From: Nocardioides sp. SR21
GTDB lineage: Bacteria; Actinomycetota; Actinomycetes; Propionibacteriales; Nocardioidaceae
NCBI RefSeq assembly: GCF_022761125.1
Contig: NZ_JAKWJR010000002.1
Span: 248,001 to 312,000 of the forward strand
DNA: 64,000 nt
Reading direction: 5' to 3'
Shown: positions 34,088 to 42,429 of the stretch, piece by piece
Numbering within the stretch: the first letter of the stretch is position 1
Layout of the letters: each line of letters starts with the position of its first letter
Program-made: the position numbers and the translations under genes
The notes under the pieces: generated by a model
The model's input: the letters and a program-made list of their open reading frames with translations, nothing else
What the model was told of the DNA's origin: nothing
Database searches by the model: none

Positions 34088-35382
34088 CACATTCCGTCGC
34101 CGTCCCAGCGGCCGCGCGAGCGGCTGCGGACGGGCAGCGAGGAGATGATCGGCGCGGGGATCGGGTCCCCGTCCTTCCAGTCGACGCGGGTGCCCCAGTT
34201 GTGGGCGTGCTCGCCGGTGCGCTCGTCACGGTGCTCGACGTCCTTGCCCGACCAGCCCCAGTCCAGCTCGGGCGCGTGCTCGTGCGAGTGCCCGTGATCG
34301 TGCGAGTGGTCGTGGTCGTGGTCGTGCGAGTGGTCGTGGTCGTGGTCGTGCGAGTGACCGTCGCCGTGGCCGCCCTGCAGGTTGGCCGCGTCCATCGCCT
34401 TCATGATCGCGATGATCGACGGGTCCGCGCCCTGGCCCTGGTGCTTGACCGGCGCGTTGTTCTGGCCCTGGTCGATCTGGAACTGCCAGGCGGCGTTCAT
34501 CTGCCGCATGTCCTCCTCCGACCGCCACGGGGTGGCGAGGTCGTGGGTGGACGACGACCAGCGCTGCGGCTCGTGCGGCTCCTCGTTGAGGCCCTCGGCG
34601 GTGTAGTTGACGCCGTCGCCGCCCCAGCGGACCCACTCGCGCTGCGTGTACCAGTTCTTCAGCTCACCGTCCGAGCGCAGCAGCCAGGTGGCGCCACCCT
34701 CCATGGTGGTGAAGTGGCCGTGCTTCACGCGGGCCGGGCGGAAGAAGTACGTGCCGAGGTCCAGGGTGCCGAAGTTGTACTCCATGTGGCCCTGGGTCGT
34801 GTAGGCCTCCTCGTAGCACGGGTGGTGCGCGAGGCGGTGGTCCGACCAGCCCTGCTCGGCGTGCACCAGGCGGGTGTAGAAGCCGGTGACCGGGTCGACG
34901 TGGAGGTACTTGATGTACAGGCCGGGCATCGGGCCCGGGTTCGGGACGGCGTCCCACTTCATCGCGTCGGAGTCGATGACGATGACCTCTTCGCGGGCGT
35001 CCGACCAGCGCTTGGCGGCCGCGACCGACTCGACAGCGTCGTACCCGGCGTCGCCGTACTCCCGGTAGTGGAGCATCTTGGTGCCCTCGGCGACCTTCAG
35101 GTAGTCGGCCGGCACGCCCTTGGGCGCGTAGACGTAGCCGCCCTTGCCGATCTTGCGGCCGCCGTAGTCGATCTCGCCCTCGAGCACGTAGTACTCGGTG
35201 TTGGCGTGGTGGATGCCCGGGCCGCGGCCCCAGTCGGTGTGGAAGTCGACGCGCAGCGAGGACGAGCCGTCCTCCTCGTCGACGGAGAGCCGGCGCTCGC
35301 TGGCGCGGCCCTCGCCGCCCGGCAGCTCGGCGCCGTGCCAGACGTAGTCGTCTTCCTGGATCAGTTCGACGTGAGGTCGCAA
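34087..35382 (-). CDS. Two-cupin protein with His-rich metal-binding tail
   Basis: 431 residues from a TTG start behind AAGGAAG. Two cupin-like regions are seen: the first with GIHHANTEYYVLEGEIDYGG (about 55-75), the second with HPCYEEAYTTQGHMEYNFG and RPARVKHGHFTTMEGG (about 185-230). A 32-residue stretch (about 335-367) built of SH, DH and GH pairs contains 15 His, encoded by 24-base DNA repeats at 34277-34375. Cupins of this kind are often dioxygenases or metal-dependent hydrolases; the His tail could store or deliver Ni, Zn or Fe. It follows the AMP-ligase by 34 bases. Confidence 0.78.
   Translation of the reverse strand: MRPHVELIQEDDYVWHGAELPGGEGRASERRLSVDEEDGSSSLRVDFHTDWGRGPGIHHANTEYYVLEGEIDYGGRKIGKGGYVYAPKGVPADYLKVAEGTKMLHYREYGDAGYDAVESVAAAKRWSDAREEVIVIDSDAMKWDAVPNPGPMPGLYIKYLHVDPVTGFYTRLVHAEQGWSDHRLAHHPCYEEAYTTQGHMEYNFGTLDLGTYFFRPARVKHGHFTTMEGGATWLLRSDGELKNWYTQREWVRWGGDGVNYTAEGLNEEPHEPQRWSSSTHDLATPWRSEEDMRQMNAAWQFQIDQGQNNAPVKHQGQGADPSIIAIMKAMDAANLQGGHGDGHSHDHDHDHSHDHDHDHSHDHGHSHEHAPELDWGWSGKDVEHRDERTGEHAHNWGTRVDWKDGDPIPAPIISSLPVRSRSRGRWDGDGM
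34277..34375. repeat. Short tandem repeats encoding His/Asp pairs
   Basis: Minus-strand codons alternate CAC/CAT-type His with GAC or TCG, giving a repeated SHDHDHDH unit of 24 bases, present twice in full and then degenerate. Such repeats can expand or shrink by slippage. Confidence 0.8.
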
Positions 35383-35416
35383 GGGACTTCCTTCGGGTAG
35401 GGGATGGGTCTGTCGG

Positions 35417-36955
35417 CTAGTTCGTGGCTTGGTCGCGCAGCTCGCGCTTGAGGATCTTTCCGGCGGCGTTGCGGGGGAGCGCGTCGGTCACCGTCCAGCG
35501 ACGGGGGACCTTGAAACCGGCGAGCCCGGTGCGGCAGTGCGCCTCGAGCTCGCCGGTGGTCACGGTGGCGCCGCGGCGCAGGACGACGTACGCCGCCACT
35601 TCCTCGCCCCACGTCTCGTGGGGGATGCCGACGACCGCGGACTCCGCGACGGCGGCGTGGGTGGCGAGGACGTCCTCGACCTCGCGCGGGTAGACGTTCA
35701 CGCCGCCCGAGATGATGAGGTCCTTCTTGCGGTCGACGATGTGGACGTAGCCGTCGTCGTCGCGCACGACCACGTCGCCGCAGGTGAGGAAGCCGTCGTC
35801 GGTCGTGCAGGCGGCGGTGGCCTCGGGGTCGTTGTGGTAGCCGTTCATGAGGAACGGCGAGCGGCTGAACAGCTCACCGGGCTCACCGTTCGGCACCGGG
35901 TTGCCCTCGTCGTCGACGACGCGCAGCTCGGTCAGGAACCAGGCGTGGCCCACCGATCCGGGCTTCGTGTGCTGGTCGGCCGGGCGCAGGTTCGTGATGA
36001 TGCCGCCCTCGGTCGAGCCGTAGAGCTCATGGATCCCGCACTGCGGGAACTCCTGCATCACCCACTGCTTGAGCGGCCAGGGGAGCGCGGCGGCGTTGAA
36101 GTACAGGGTGTCGAGCGAGGACAGGTCGTGCTGGGCGACCGCGCCCTCACCGAGGCCGCGCAGCATCTGCGCGTGCGTCGGCACGAGGAACGTCGACTGC
36201 ACCTTGTCGCGGGCGCAGAGCGCGAGGAACTCCTCGGGGTCCCACGAGCGCAGCATGGTGACCGTGCCGCCGGCGAACACGGGCGCGTAGCCGAAGGCGA
36301 AGCCGGCCCCGTGGTACATCGGCGCGACCGCGGCCGACGTACGTCCCGGGCCGAGGCCCCACTCGAGGGCAGAGAGGTAGAACGTGAGCGCCCGGCTGCG
36401 GTGCGAGACCACGACGCCCTTGGGGCGGCCGGTGGTGCCGGACGTGTAGGCGATGCAGAACGGGTCGAGCTCGTTGACCGGGGCGTACGGGTCGCGCGCG
36501 TCGGTCGCCTCGAGCGCGGCTTCGTACTCGGGCCCGAGCTGGGAGCCGCCGATGCTGACCACGGTCAGCTGGAGCTCCTCGGCCGCGTCGCCGGCCAGGG
36601 CCGCGAGCTTGTCGTCGAGGACCAGCGCGCGGGCGCCGGAGTGCTCGATGATGTAGCGGCTCTCCGCCGGCGTGAGCCGCGGGTTGAGCGGGACCATGAC
36701 GAGCCCGGCCTTGGCGATGCCCGCCGCGACCTCGGGGTACTCCAGCCGGTTACCGAGCAGCACCGCCACCCGCTCGCCGGGCTGCAGGCCCTTGCCGAGC
36801 AGCCACGCGCCGAGTCGGCTGGCCCGCTCGTCGAGCGCGCCGAAGCTGAGCGTGCGGTCTCCATCGATGACCGCCGTCGCCCGCGGCGTGGCCCGGGCGA
36901 ACTCCCGGATCCCGCCCGCGATGGTCATCGGCGCCCCGCCGGCAGCGATCGCCAT
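35417..36955 (-). CDS. AMP-dependent acyl-CoA synthetase/ligase
   Basis: 512 residues from ATG 36955 with AGGAGGACTGG ahead of it; the frame extends further but only upstream of this ribosome-binding site. ANL-family motifs: YTSGTTGRPKGVV (P-loop), YGSTEGG, DDGYVHIVDRKKD, SGGVNVYPREVEDVL and the C-terminal catalytic Lys in RNAAGKILKREL. It makes an acyl- or aryl-CoA from a carboxylate and ATP. It leads a leftward operon with the cupin and membrane protein, transcribed from the AT-rich promoter at about 36990. Confidence 0.92.
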   Translation of the reverse strand: MAIAAGGAPMTIAGGIREFARATPRATAVIDGDRTLSFGALDERASRLGAWLLGKGLQPGERVAVLLGNRLEYPEVAAGIAKAGLVMVPLNPRLTPAESRYIIEHSGARALVLDDKLAALAGDAAEELQLTVVSIGGSQLGPEYEAALEATDARDPYAPVNELDPFCIAYTSGTTGRPKGVVVSHRSRALTFYLSALEWGLGPGRTSAAVAPMYHGAGFAFGYAPVFAGGTVTMLRSWDPEEFLALCARDKVQSTFLVPTHAQMLRGLGEGAVAQHDLSSLDTLYFNAAALPWPLKQWVMQEFPQCGIHELYGSTEGGIITNLRPADQHTKPGSVGHAWFLTELRVVDDEGNPVPNGEPGELFSRSPFLMNGYHNDPEATAACTTDDGFLTCGDVVVRDDDGYVHIVDRKKDLIISGGVNVYPREVEDVLATHAAVAESAVVGIPHETWGEEVAAYVVLRRGATVTTGELEAHCRTGLAGFKVPRRWTVTDALPRNAAGKILKRELRDQATN

Positions 36956-36979
36956 CCAGTCCTCCTGAGCCTCGTGTTC

Positions 36980-37012
36980 GCCGGAACTATATACGATATA
37001 AGTTGTATCGGA
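36980..37012. promoter_or_regulatory. AT-rich promoter/operator box
   Basis: The stretch ACTATATACGATATAAGTTGTAT stands out in GC-rich DNA (positions about 36988-37010; quoted in parts: ACTATATACGATATA then AGTTGTAT). On the minus strand TATAGT serves as a -10 box ahead of the AMP-ligase. The nested TATAT-ACG-ATATA is nearly symmetrical. TATATACG is shared with the box at 55062-55080. Confidence 0.55.
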
Positions 37013-37119
37013 AACGGTTCGACGCGCTGGGTCAGGTGCGAGCGGTCCGGCACCGCCGGCGACTCCCAGGTGACCGGCATCTCGGAACAACCCCACGGCG
37101 CGACGACGTTCACCCTCAC

Positions 37120-37827
37120 GTGAAGATCGAGATCTGGAGCGACGTCGTGTGTCCGTGGTGCTACGTCGGCAAGCGCCGCCTGGAGACGGCGTTGGCCGGC
37201 TTCGAGCACGCCGAGGACGTGGAGATCGTGTACCGCTCCTTCGAGCTGGACCCTTCCGCGCCGCAGCACGGCCACGAGCTGTCGACCGGCGTGATCGCGC
37301 GCAAGTACGGCCGCAGCGAGGCAGAGATGCGCCAGATGCAGCAGCAGCTGACGGACATGGCCGCGGCGGAGGGGCTGGCGTTCCGGCTGTTCGACACCGT
37401 GCACACCAACACCGTCGACGCGCACCGGCTGCTCCACCTCGCGCTCGCGTCCGGCGGCCCCGCGCTGCAGCGCGACCTCAAGGAGGCGCTGCTCTCGGCG
37501 TACTTCGAGGGCGCCGAGAACATCGGTGACCACGACGTGCTGACGAAGGTCGCCCTCGCCGCCGGTCTCGACGAGGCCCGCGTCCGCGAGGTCCTGGCCG
37601 GCGACGACTACGCCGACGCCGTCGAGGCCGACGTCGCGCAGGCACGGGCGTACGGCGCCACTGGGGTGCCGTTCTACGTCGTCGACCAGAAGTACGGCGT
37701 CTCCGGTGCCCAGCCGGCCGAGACCTTCAGCCAGGTGCTGAACCAGGCCTGGGCCGAGTCGCACCCGGTGCTCCAGTCGGTCGGTGGCGACGCCGAGGCG
37801 TGCGGCCCGGACGGCTGCCCGATCTGA
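37120..37827 (+). CDS. DsbA/FrnE-family thioredoxin-fold oxidoreductase
   Basis: 235 residues from GTG 37120 (no clear ribosome-binding site; upstream in-frame TTG at 37003 is less likely because it lies in the promoter region). Active-site CPWC is Cys11-Cys14 (SDVVCPWCYVGKRRL), followed by a helical insert and GATGVPFYVVDQKYGVSGAQP with the cis-Pro. It has no signal peptide, so it is the cytosolic FrnE type, linked to polyketide isomerisation or glutathione/mycothiol-like thiol redox. It ends with CGPDGCPI, adding two more Cys. Confidence 0.88.
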   Translation: MKIEIWSDVVCPWCYVGKRRLETALAGFEHAEDVEIVYRSFELDPSAPQHGHELSTGVIARKYGRSEAEMRQMQQQLTDMAAAEGLAFRLFDTVHTNTVDAHRLLHLALASGGPALQRDLKEALLSAYFEGAENIGDHDVLTKVALAAGLDEARVREVLAGDDYADAVEADVAQARAYGATGVPFYVVDQKYGVSGAQPAETFSQVLNQAWAESHPVLQSVGGDAEACGPDGCPI

Positions 37828-37859
37828 CCCCGAGGAGCACCCGGGTGGCGTGCCTCACC

Positions 37860-37878
37860 TTTGGTTAGGCATACCTAA
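37860..37878. promoter_or_regulatory. IdeR/DtxR iron box
   Basis: This 19-base site matches the IdeR consensus TTAGGTTAGGCTAACCTAA at 16 of 19 positions, including the symmetrical TTAGG...CCTAA arms. It lies 25 bases ahead of the efeU start and just upstream of TATCGT (37889-37894), a -10 candidate. Iron-loaded IdeR should repress the operon. Confidence 0.85.
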
Positions 37879-37902
37879 GCGGCAGGCGTATCGTGTCGCG
37901 AC

Positions 37903-38760
37903 GTGCTCGCGAACTACCTGATCGGCCTGCGCGAGGGTCTCGAGGCGGCCCTCGTGGTCAGCATCCTCGTCGCGTACCTGGTCAAGACCGAGCGCCAGGA
38001 CCTGCTCCCGCGGATCTGGGTCGGCGTCGGCATCGCGGTCGCGGTGTCGCTGGGCTTCGGCTTCGCGCTGTTCTACGGCCCGCGCGGCCTGACGTTCGAG
38101 GCGCAGGAGGCGATCGGCGGCATCCTGTCGATCGTCGCCGTCGGCCTGGTCACCTGGATGATCTTCTGGATGGCGCGCGCGGCCCGCTCGCTGAGCGGTG
38201 AGCTGCGCGGCCGGATCGACGACGCGGCCGAGGGCCCGTGGTTCGCGCTGGTCCTCGTGGCGATCCTCGCGGTCGGCCGCGAGGGTCTCGAGACCGCGCT
38301 GTTCCTCTGGTCGGCGACCGAGGCGGTCCGCGACGACACCGGCACCTGGCAGCCGCTGGTCGGCGCCGCGGCCGGCATCGCCACCGCGATCGTGCTCGGC
38401 TACCTCATCTACCGCGGCGCGATCAGCATCAACCTCTCCAAGTTCTTCACCTGGACCGGCGCGTTCCTCATCCTCGTCGCCGGCGGTGTCCTGTCGTACG
38501 GCGTCCACGACCTCCAGGAGGCCGGCATCCTGCCCGGGCTGAACAACCTCGCCTGGGACGTGTCCGACACGATCGACCCGACCACCTGGTACGCCACCCT
38601 GCTCAAGGGCATCTTCAACTTCTCCCCGCAGACCACCGTGCTCGAGGCCACGGTCTGGTTCCTGTACGTCGTCCCCGTGATGACCCTCTTCCTCCTCTCG
38701 GCCCGCCGCCGCTCCAAGCCGGCGCCGGCGCCGACCTCCGACCCCACCCCTGTGAGCTGA
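37903..38760 (+). CDS. efeU: FTR1-family iron permease EfeU
   Basis: 285 residues from GTG 37903, eight bases after a TATCGT box, so probably leaderless. Seven hydrophobic segments and the two iron-binding REGLE motifs (REGLEAAL at 10-17 and REGLETAL near 125) define the FTR1 family. It carries iron across the membrane, working with EfeO and EfeB encoded next. The C-terminus is a short Pro/Lys tail. Confidence 0.94.
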   Translation: MLANYLIGLREGLEAALVVSILVAYLVKTERQDLLPRIWVGVGIAVAVSLGFGFALFYGPRGLTFEAQEAIGGILSIVAVGLVTWMIFWMARAARSLSGELRGRIDDAAEGPWFALVLVAILAVGREGLETALFLWSATEAVRDDTGTWQPLVGAAAGIATAIVLGYLIYRGAISINLSKFFTWTGAFLILVAGGVLSYGVHDLQEAGILPGLNNLAWDVSDTIDPTTWYATLLKGIFNFSPQTTVLEATVWFLYVVPVMTLFLLSARRRSKPAPAPTSDPTPVS

Positions 38761-38769
38761 AGGAACCTG

Positions 38770-39933
38770 ATGCGCAAGACCGTCGTCGCCGCCCTCGTGG
38801 TGGTTGTCCCCCTCCTCGCCGCGTGCACCGAGAACACCCGCGGCGACGACGCCGAGTCGGGCGACGGCCGCACCGTCGCGGTCTCGTCGACCGACGACGG
38901 GTGTGAGCTCTCGGCGGTCGAGGCGCCGTCGGGCACCCTCACGTTCGACGTCACGAACGACGGCTCGCAGATCACCGAGTTCTACCTGCTCGACGAGGAC
39001 GGCCTGCGCATCGTCGGCGAGGTCGAGAACATCGGCCCCGACCTGTCCCGCAAGCTCGTCGTCGACGCGGCGGCCGGCACCTACCTCACCGCCTGCAAGC
39101 CGGGCATGAAGGGCGACGGCATCCGCGCCGACTTCACCGTCACCGACTCCGGCGACGAGCCCGACATCTCCGCCGACGAGCAGGAGCTGGTCGACGCGGC
39201 GCTCGCGAACTACCAGGCCTACGTGCAGGACCAGTCCGACCAGCTCCTCACCAAGACCGAGGAGTTCGTCGAGCTCTACAAGAACGGCGACGACGACGCC
39301 GCCCGCGCGCTCTACCCGGAGGCGCGCACCCACTGGGAGCGGATCGAGACCGTGGCCGAGTCGTTCGGCGACCTGGACCCGAAGATGGACGCCCGCGAGG
39401 CGGACCTCGAGGAGGGCCAGAAGTGGACCGGCTGGCACCTGATCGAGAAGGACCTGTGGCCCCAGGACGCCGAGGACTACACCCCGCTCACTCCCGCCGA
39501 GCGAGTGACGTACGCCGACGACCTCCTGAAGAACACCGAGATCCTCGACGGCCGCGTCCAGGAGCTCACCTACACCGTGGACCAGATCGCGAACGGCTCC
39601 CGTGGCCTGCTCGAGGAGGTCGCCCTCGGCAAGGTCACCGGCGAGGAGGAGATCTGGTCGCACACCGACCTGTGGGACTTCCAGGCGAACGTCGACGGCG
39701 CCCGCGTGGGCTACGAGGGCGTGAAGCCGATCGTCGAGCAGTCCGACCCGGAGCTCGCCACGGCCCTGGACGCGCGGTTCACCGAGCTGCAGGACCTGCT
39801 CGACGCGCAGCGCACCGACGACGGCTTCGTCTACTACGACGAGCTCACCCCGGACCAGGTCCAGGAGCTCTCCAACGCGGTCAACGCGCTCTCCGAGCCG
39901 CTGTCCAAGCTCACCGCGGCGGTGCTGTCCTGA
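38770..39933 (+). CDS. efeO: Iron uptake lipoprotein EfeO
   Basis: 387 residues with a lipoprotein signal (LLAAC, Cys19). A cupredoxin-like N-terminal domain (about 35-125) precedes the helical M75/EfeM domain (about 135-387) with the metal motif HWERIE and GWHLIEKDLW. It is anchored on the outer face of the membrane, binds ferric/ferrous iron and feeds EfeU. It starts 9 bases after efeU, with AAGGAAC as ribosome-binding site. Confidence 0.94.
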   Translation: MRKTVVAALVVVVPLLAACTENTRGDDAESGDGRTVAVSSTDDGCELSAVEAPSGTLTFDVTNDGSQITEFYLLDEDGLRIVGEVENIGPDLSRKLVVDAAAGTYLTACKPGMKGDGIRADFTVTDSGDEPDISADEQELVDAALANYQAYVQDQSDQLLTKTEEFVELYKNGDDDAARALYPEARTHWERIETVAESFGDLDPKMDAREADLEEGQKWTGWHLIEKDLWPQDAEDYTPLTPAERVTYADDLLKNTEILDGRVQELTYTVDQIANGSRGLLEEVALGKVTGEEEIWSHTDLWDFQANVDGARVGYEGVKPIVEQSDPELATALDARFTELQDLLDAQRTDDGFVYYDELTPDQVQELSNAVNALSEPLSKLTAAVLS

Positions 39934-41192
39934 CCGAGGGGATCTCGCGACGAGGGCTGGTCGGCGGCGGGGTCGCCGCGGCCGGTCTGGCGGCCGGTGC
40001 GTTCGCGGCCGGCCGGGCGACCGCTGCCGAGCCGGACCCCGAGCCGACCGGGCGCGACGCGTTCGCATTCCGGGGCGCGCACCAGGCGGGGATCACCACG
40101 CCCGCGCAGGACCGTCTCCACTTCGCGGCGTTCGACGTCACCACGGGCTCCCGCTCGCAGCTGATCGCCCTGCTGCAGGCGTGGACGGTCGCTGCGGACC
40201 GGATGACCCGCGGCCTGTCGGCCGGCGAGATCGGCCCGACCGAGGGCGCCAGCAACCTGCCGCCCGACGACACCGGCGAGGCGATCGGGCTGCCGGCCAG
40301 CGGCCTCACGATCACGTTCGGCTTCGGGCCCGGCCTGTTCCGCGACGCCGAGGGCCGCGACCGGTTCGGGCTCGCCGGGAAGCAGCCCCGAGCGCTGCGC
40401 ACCCTCCCGCACTTCCCGGCCGACGCGCTCGACCCCGAGCGTTCCTACGGCGACCTCTGCGTCCAGGCCTGCGCCGACGACCCGCAGGTCGCGGTGCACG
40501 CGATCCGCAACCTGGCGCGGATCGGCTTCGGCACCGTCGCGGTGCGCTGGTCCCAGCTGGGCTTCGGGCGTACGTCGACGACGTCGACCTCGCAGTCGAC
40601 ACCACGCAACCTCTTCGGCTTCAAGGACGGTACGGCCAACGTGAAGGCCGAGGAGACCAAGGACGTCGACGAGCACATCTGGGTCGGCGCCGGCGACGAC
40701 CCGCGCGCGGACTGGCTGGCCGGCGGCTCCTACCTGGTCACCCGCCGGATCAACATGACCATCGAGGTCTGGGACCGGCAGCCGCTCGGTGACCAGGAGG
40801 GCTTCATCGGCCGCACCAAGGACTCCGGCGCCCCACTGTCCGGCGGCACCGAGTTCAGCGAGCCGGACTTCTCGATGCCCGGTAGTGACGGCCCGGTGAT
40901 CCCGCACGACTCGCACGTCCGCGTCGTGCACCCGGACTTCAACGACGGTGCCCGGATGCTGCGCCGTGGCTACAACTTCGTCGACGGGTCCAACCCGCTC
41001 GGCGGCCTGGACGCGGGCCTGTTCTTCATCGCGTTCGTGCGCGACCCCGACACGCACTTCATCCCGATCCAGAACAAGATGGCGACGTCCGACGCGCTGA
41101 TGGAGTACCTCAAGGTCACCGGGTCCGCGCTGTTCGCCGTACCTCCCGGCATCGGCGAGGGCGAGTACGTCGGTCAGGCGCTCTTCGAGTAG
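39930..41192 (+). CDS. efeB: Tat-exported DyP-type heme peroxidase EfeB
   Basis: 420 residues if started at CTG 39930, which overlaps the efeO stop (CTGA). No ATG, GTG or TTG occurs in frame between the end of efeO and the twin-arginine signal SRRGLVGGG, so CTG, or a start far inside efeO, must be used. The mature part has the DyP distal motif GFKDGTAN (Asp about 233), RYxF-like blocks and the heme-side PHDSHVRVVHP. EfeB oxidises iron or extracts it from heme outside the cell, for EfeO/EfeU. The last 19 bases overlap the convergent acetyltransferase gene. Confidence 0.88.
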   Translation: MTEGISRRGLVGGGVAAAGLAAGAFAAGRATAAEPDPEPTGRDAFAFRGAHQAGITTPAQDRLHFAAFDVTTGSRSQLIALLQAWTVAADRMTRGLSAGEIGPTEGASNLPPDDTGEAIGLPASGLTITFGFGPGLFRDAEGRDRFGLAGKQPRALRTLPHFPADALDPERSYGDLCVQACADDPQVAVHAIRNLARIGFGTVAVRWSQLGFGRTSTTSTSQSTPRNLFGFKDGTANVKAEETKDVDEHIWVGAGDDPRADWLAGGSYLVTRRINMTIEVWDRQPLGDQEGFIGRTKDSGAPLSGGTEFSEPDFSMPGSDGPVIPHDSHVRVVHPDFNDGARMLRRGYNFVDGSNPLGGLDAGLFFIAFVRDPDTHFIPIQNKMATSDALMEYLKVTGSALFAVPPGIGEGEYVGQALFE

Positions 41193-41707
41193 TCGCTCGC
41201 GGTGATCACGAAGCACCGCGACGGCTCGTCGTACCACTTCTCGACGACCCCGTGGTCGGTCATGCCGAGCTTGCGCATGACGTTGATCGACGGGTCGTTG
41301 CCGAGGTGCGCGACGGCGATGATCTCGGGCAGCCCGGCCGCGAACCCGTGCGCCAGCACGGCTCGCGCTGCCTCGGTCGCGTAACCCCTGCCCCACGAGT
41401 CGGGGTGCAGGTGCCAGCCGATCTCGACCTCGCCGTGCTCGTCGTTGGGCAGCGTCAGCAGCAGCACGGTGCCGAGCGCGAGCCCGTCCTCCTTGCGCTC
41501 GACGGCCCAGATGCCGAGCGGCGGGTCGTTGCGCTCGTTGTTGTACCGGTCGATGCGCGCATGCGCCTCGCCGACGGTCTTCAGCAGCACGGGCGGACCG
41601 TCGCCCAGCCACTTCATGACCTCCTCGCGGCTGAGGATGTCGAGCAGCCGCGGCCCCTCGTCGTGACGCCACGGGCGGATGACCAGACGTTCTGTCTCCA
41701 GATGCAC
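41174..41707 (-). CDS. GNAT acetyltransferase (RimJ/RimL type)
   Basis: 177 residues from a GTG start. Family features: ETERLVIRPWRHDEGPRLLDILS at the N-terminus, EIGWHLHPDSWGRGYATEAARAVLAHGFAAG (acetyl-CoA loop) and NVMRKLGMTDHG. It would acetylate the N-terminus of a protein or a small amine. It converges on efeB with a 19-base overlap of coding sequence. Confidence 0.88.
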   Translation of the reverse strand: MHLETERLVIRPWRHDEGPRLLDILSREEVMKWLGDGPPVLLKTVGEAHARIDRYNNERNDPPLGIWAVERKEDGLALGTVLLLTLPNDEHGEVEIGWHLHPDSWGRGYATEAARAVLAHGFAAGLPEIIAVAHLGNDPSINVMRKLGMTDHGVVEKWYDEPSRCFVITASDYSKSA

Positions 41708-41742
41708 GCGCCTACCTTGCCAGCGAGCGGATCGCTGCCACT

Positions 41743-42429
41743 ATGTCGCGCGTGAATGACTGGGCGCCGCTCGTACTCAAGGCCGTCGTACCGTTCGCGG
41801 CCGCGGGGCTCGCCGCCCTGCTGACCCCCGCGTTCCTGCCCACCCGCAGCCTGCGCCGTGAGCTCGCCGTCGACGCCGGCATGCTCGAGAAGGTGCCGGA
41901 CGGCCCTGTCCGCGCCGAGCTGAGCGCGAGTGTCGAGGGCCGCGCGGTGAAGCTGCTCGCCTGGACCCGCTACCGCTCGCTGACGCGCTCGGAGCTGTTC
42001 ACGTTCGTGCTGAGCGGACTGCTCGCCGCCGTCGCGTTCTGGGAGGTCGCCGACGACCTCTTCGGCGGCGAGGGCAGCGAGCTGTCCTCCGGCCTGGCCT
42101 TCACCGTGACCCTCGCGGCCGGCGCGATGTGGCTGCTGGCGACCTGGTCGTGGCACTCGCGCTCGATCGACCGCCTGCACTACCTCCAGGACCGCGGCGC
42201 GACCGAGGCGATCGCCGACGCCCGCCGCGGCCTGAAGGTCGGGGTCTACCCGCTGCTCTCCGTCCTGGCCCTGATGCTCGTCGTGCAGTGCGGCGCGATC
42301 GCGGGCTTCGTGCTGGCCCGCTGGGACCTGCCGCTGCTGGCCGTGGCGCTCGCCTCGGTGTGGGCGGTCGTCACCGTGGTCCCGTTCCTGAACACCGCGA
42401 TGGACACCGAGGACGCCGTCACGGCGTAG
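41743..42429 (+). CDS. Four-TM membrane protein, unknown function
   Basis: 228 residues from ATG 41743, following TGCCACT with no clear ribosome-binding site. Four hydrophobic stretches are visible (about 10-30, 85-105, 120-140 and 165-220, the last probably two) with a charged cytosolic loop after the first and a SIDRLHYLQDRGATEAIADARRG loop in the middle. I recognise no family. It converges with the ABC-F gene, overlapping by 11 bases. Confidence 0.7.
   Translation: MSRVNDWAPLVLKAVVPFAAAGLAALLTPAFLPTRSLRRELAVDAGMLEKVPDGPVRAELSASVEGRAVKLLAWTRYRSLTRSELFTFVLSGLLAAVAFWEVADDLFGGEGSELSSGLAFTVTLAAGAMWLLATWSWHSRSIDRLHYLQDRGATEAIADARRGLKVGVYPLLSVLALMLVVQCGAIAGFVLARWDLPLLAVALASVWAVVTVVPFLNTAMDTEDAVTA

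Noticed and set aside
31823..34297. 824-residue open frame overlapping the histidine kinase
   Set aside because: It is out of frame with the kinase, has an Arg/Pro/Ala-dominated composition and no recognisable domain.
34277..34375. CRISPR-like or promoter repeat
   Set aside because: The repeat is a coding tandem for His/Asp pairs within the cupin gene, with no spacers.
37855..40068. 737-residue minus-strand open frame over the efe operon
   Set aside because: It is antisense to three clear genes (efeU, efeO, efeB) and shows the usual shadow composition.
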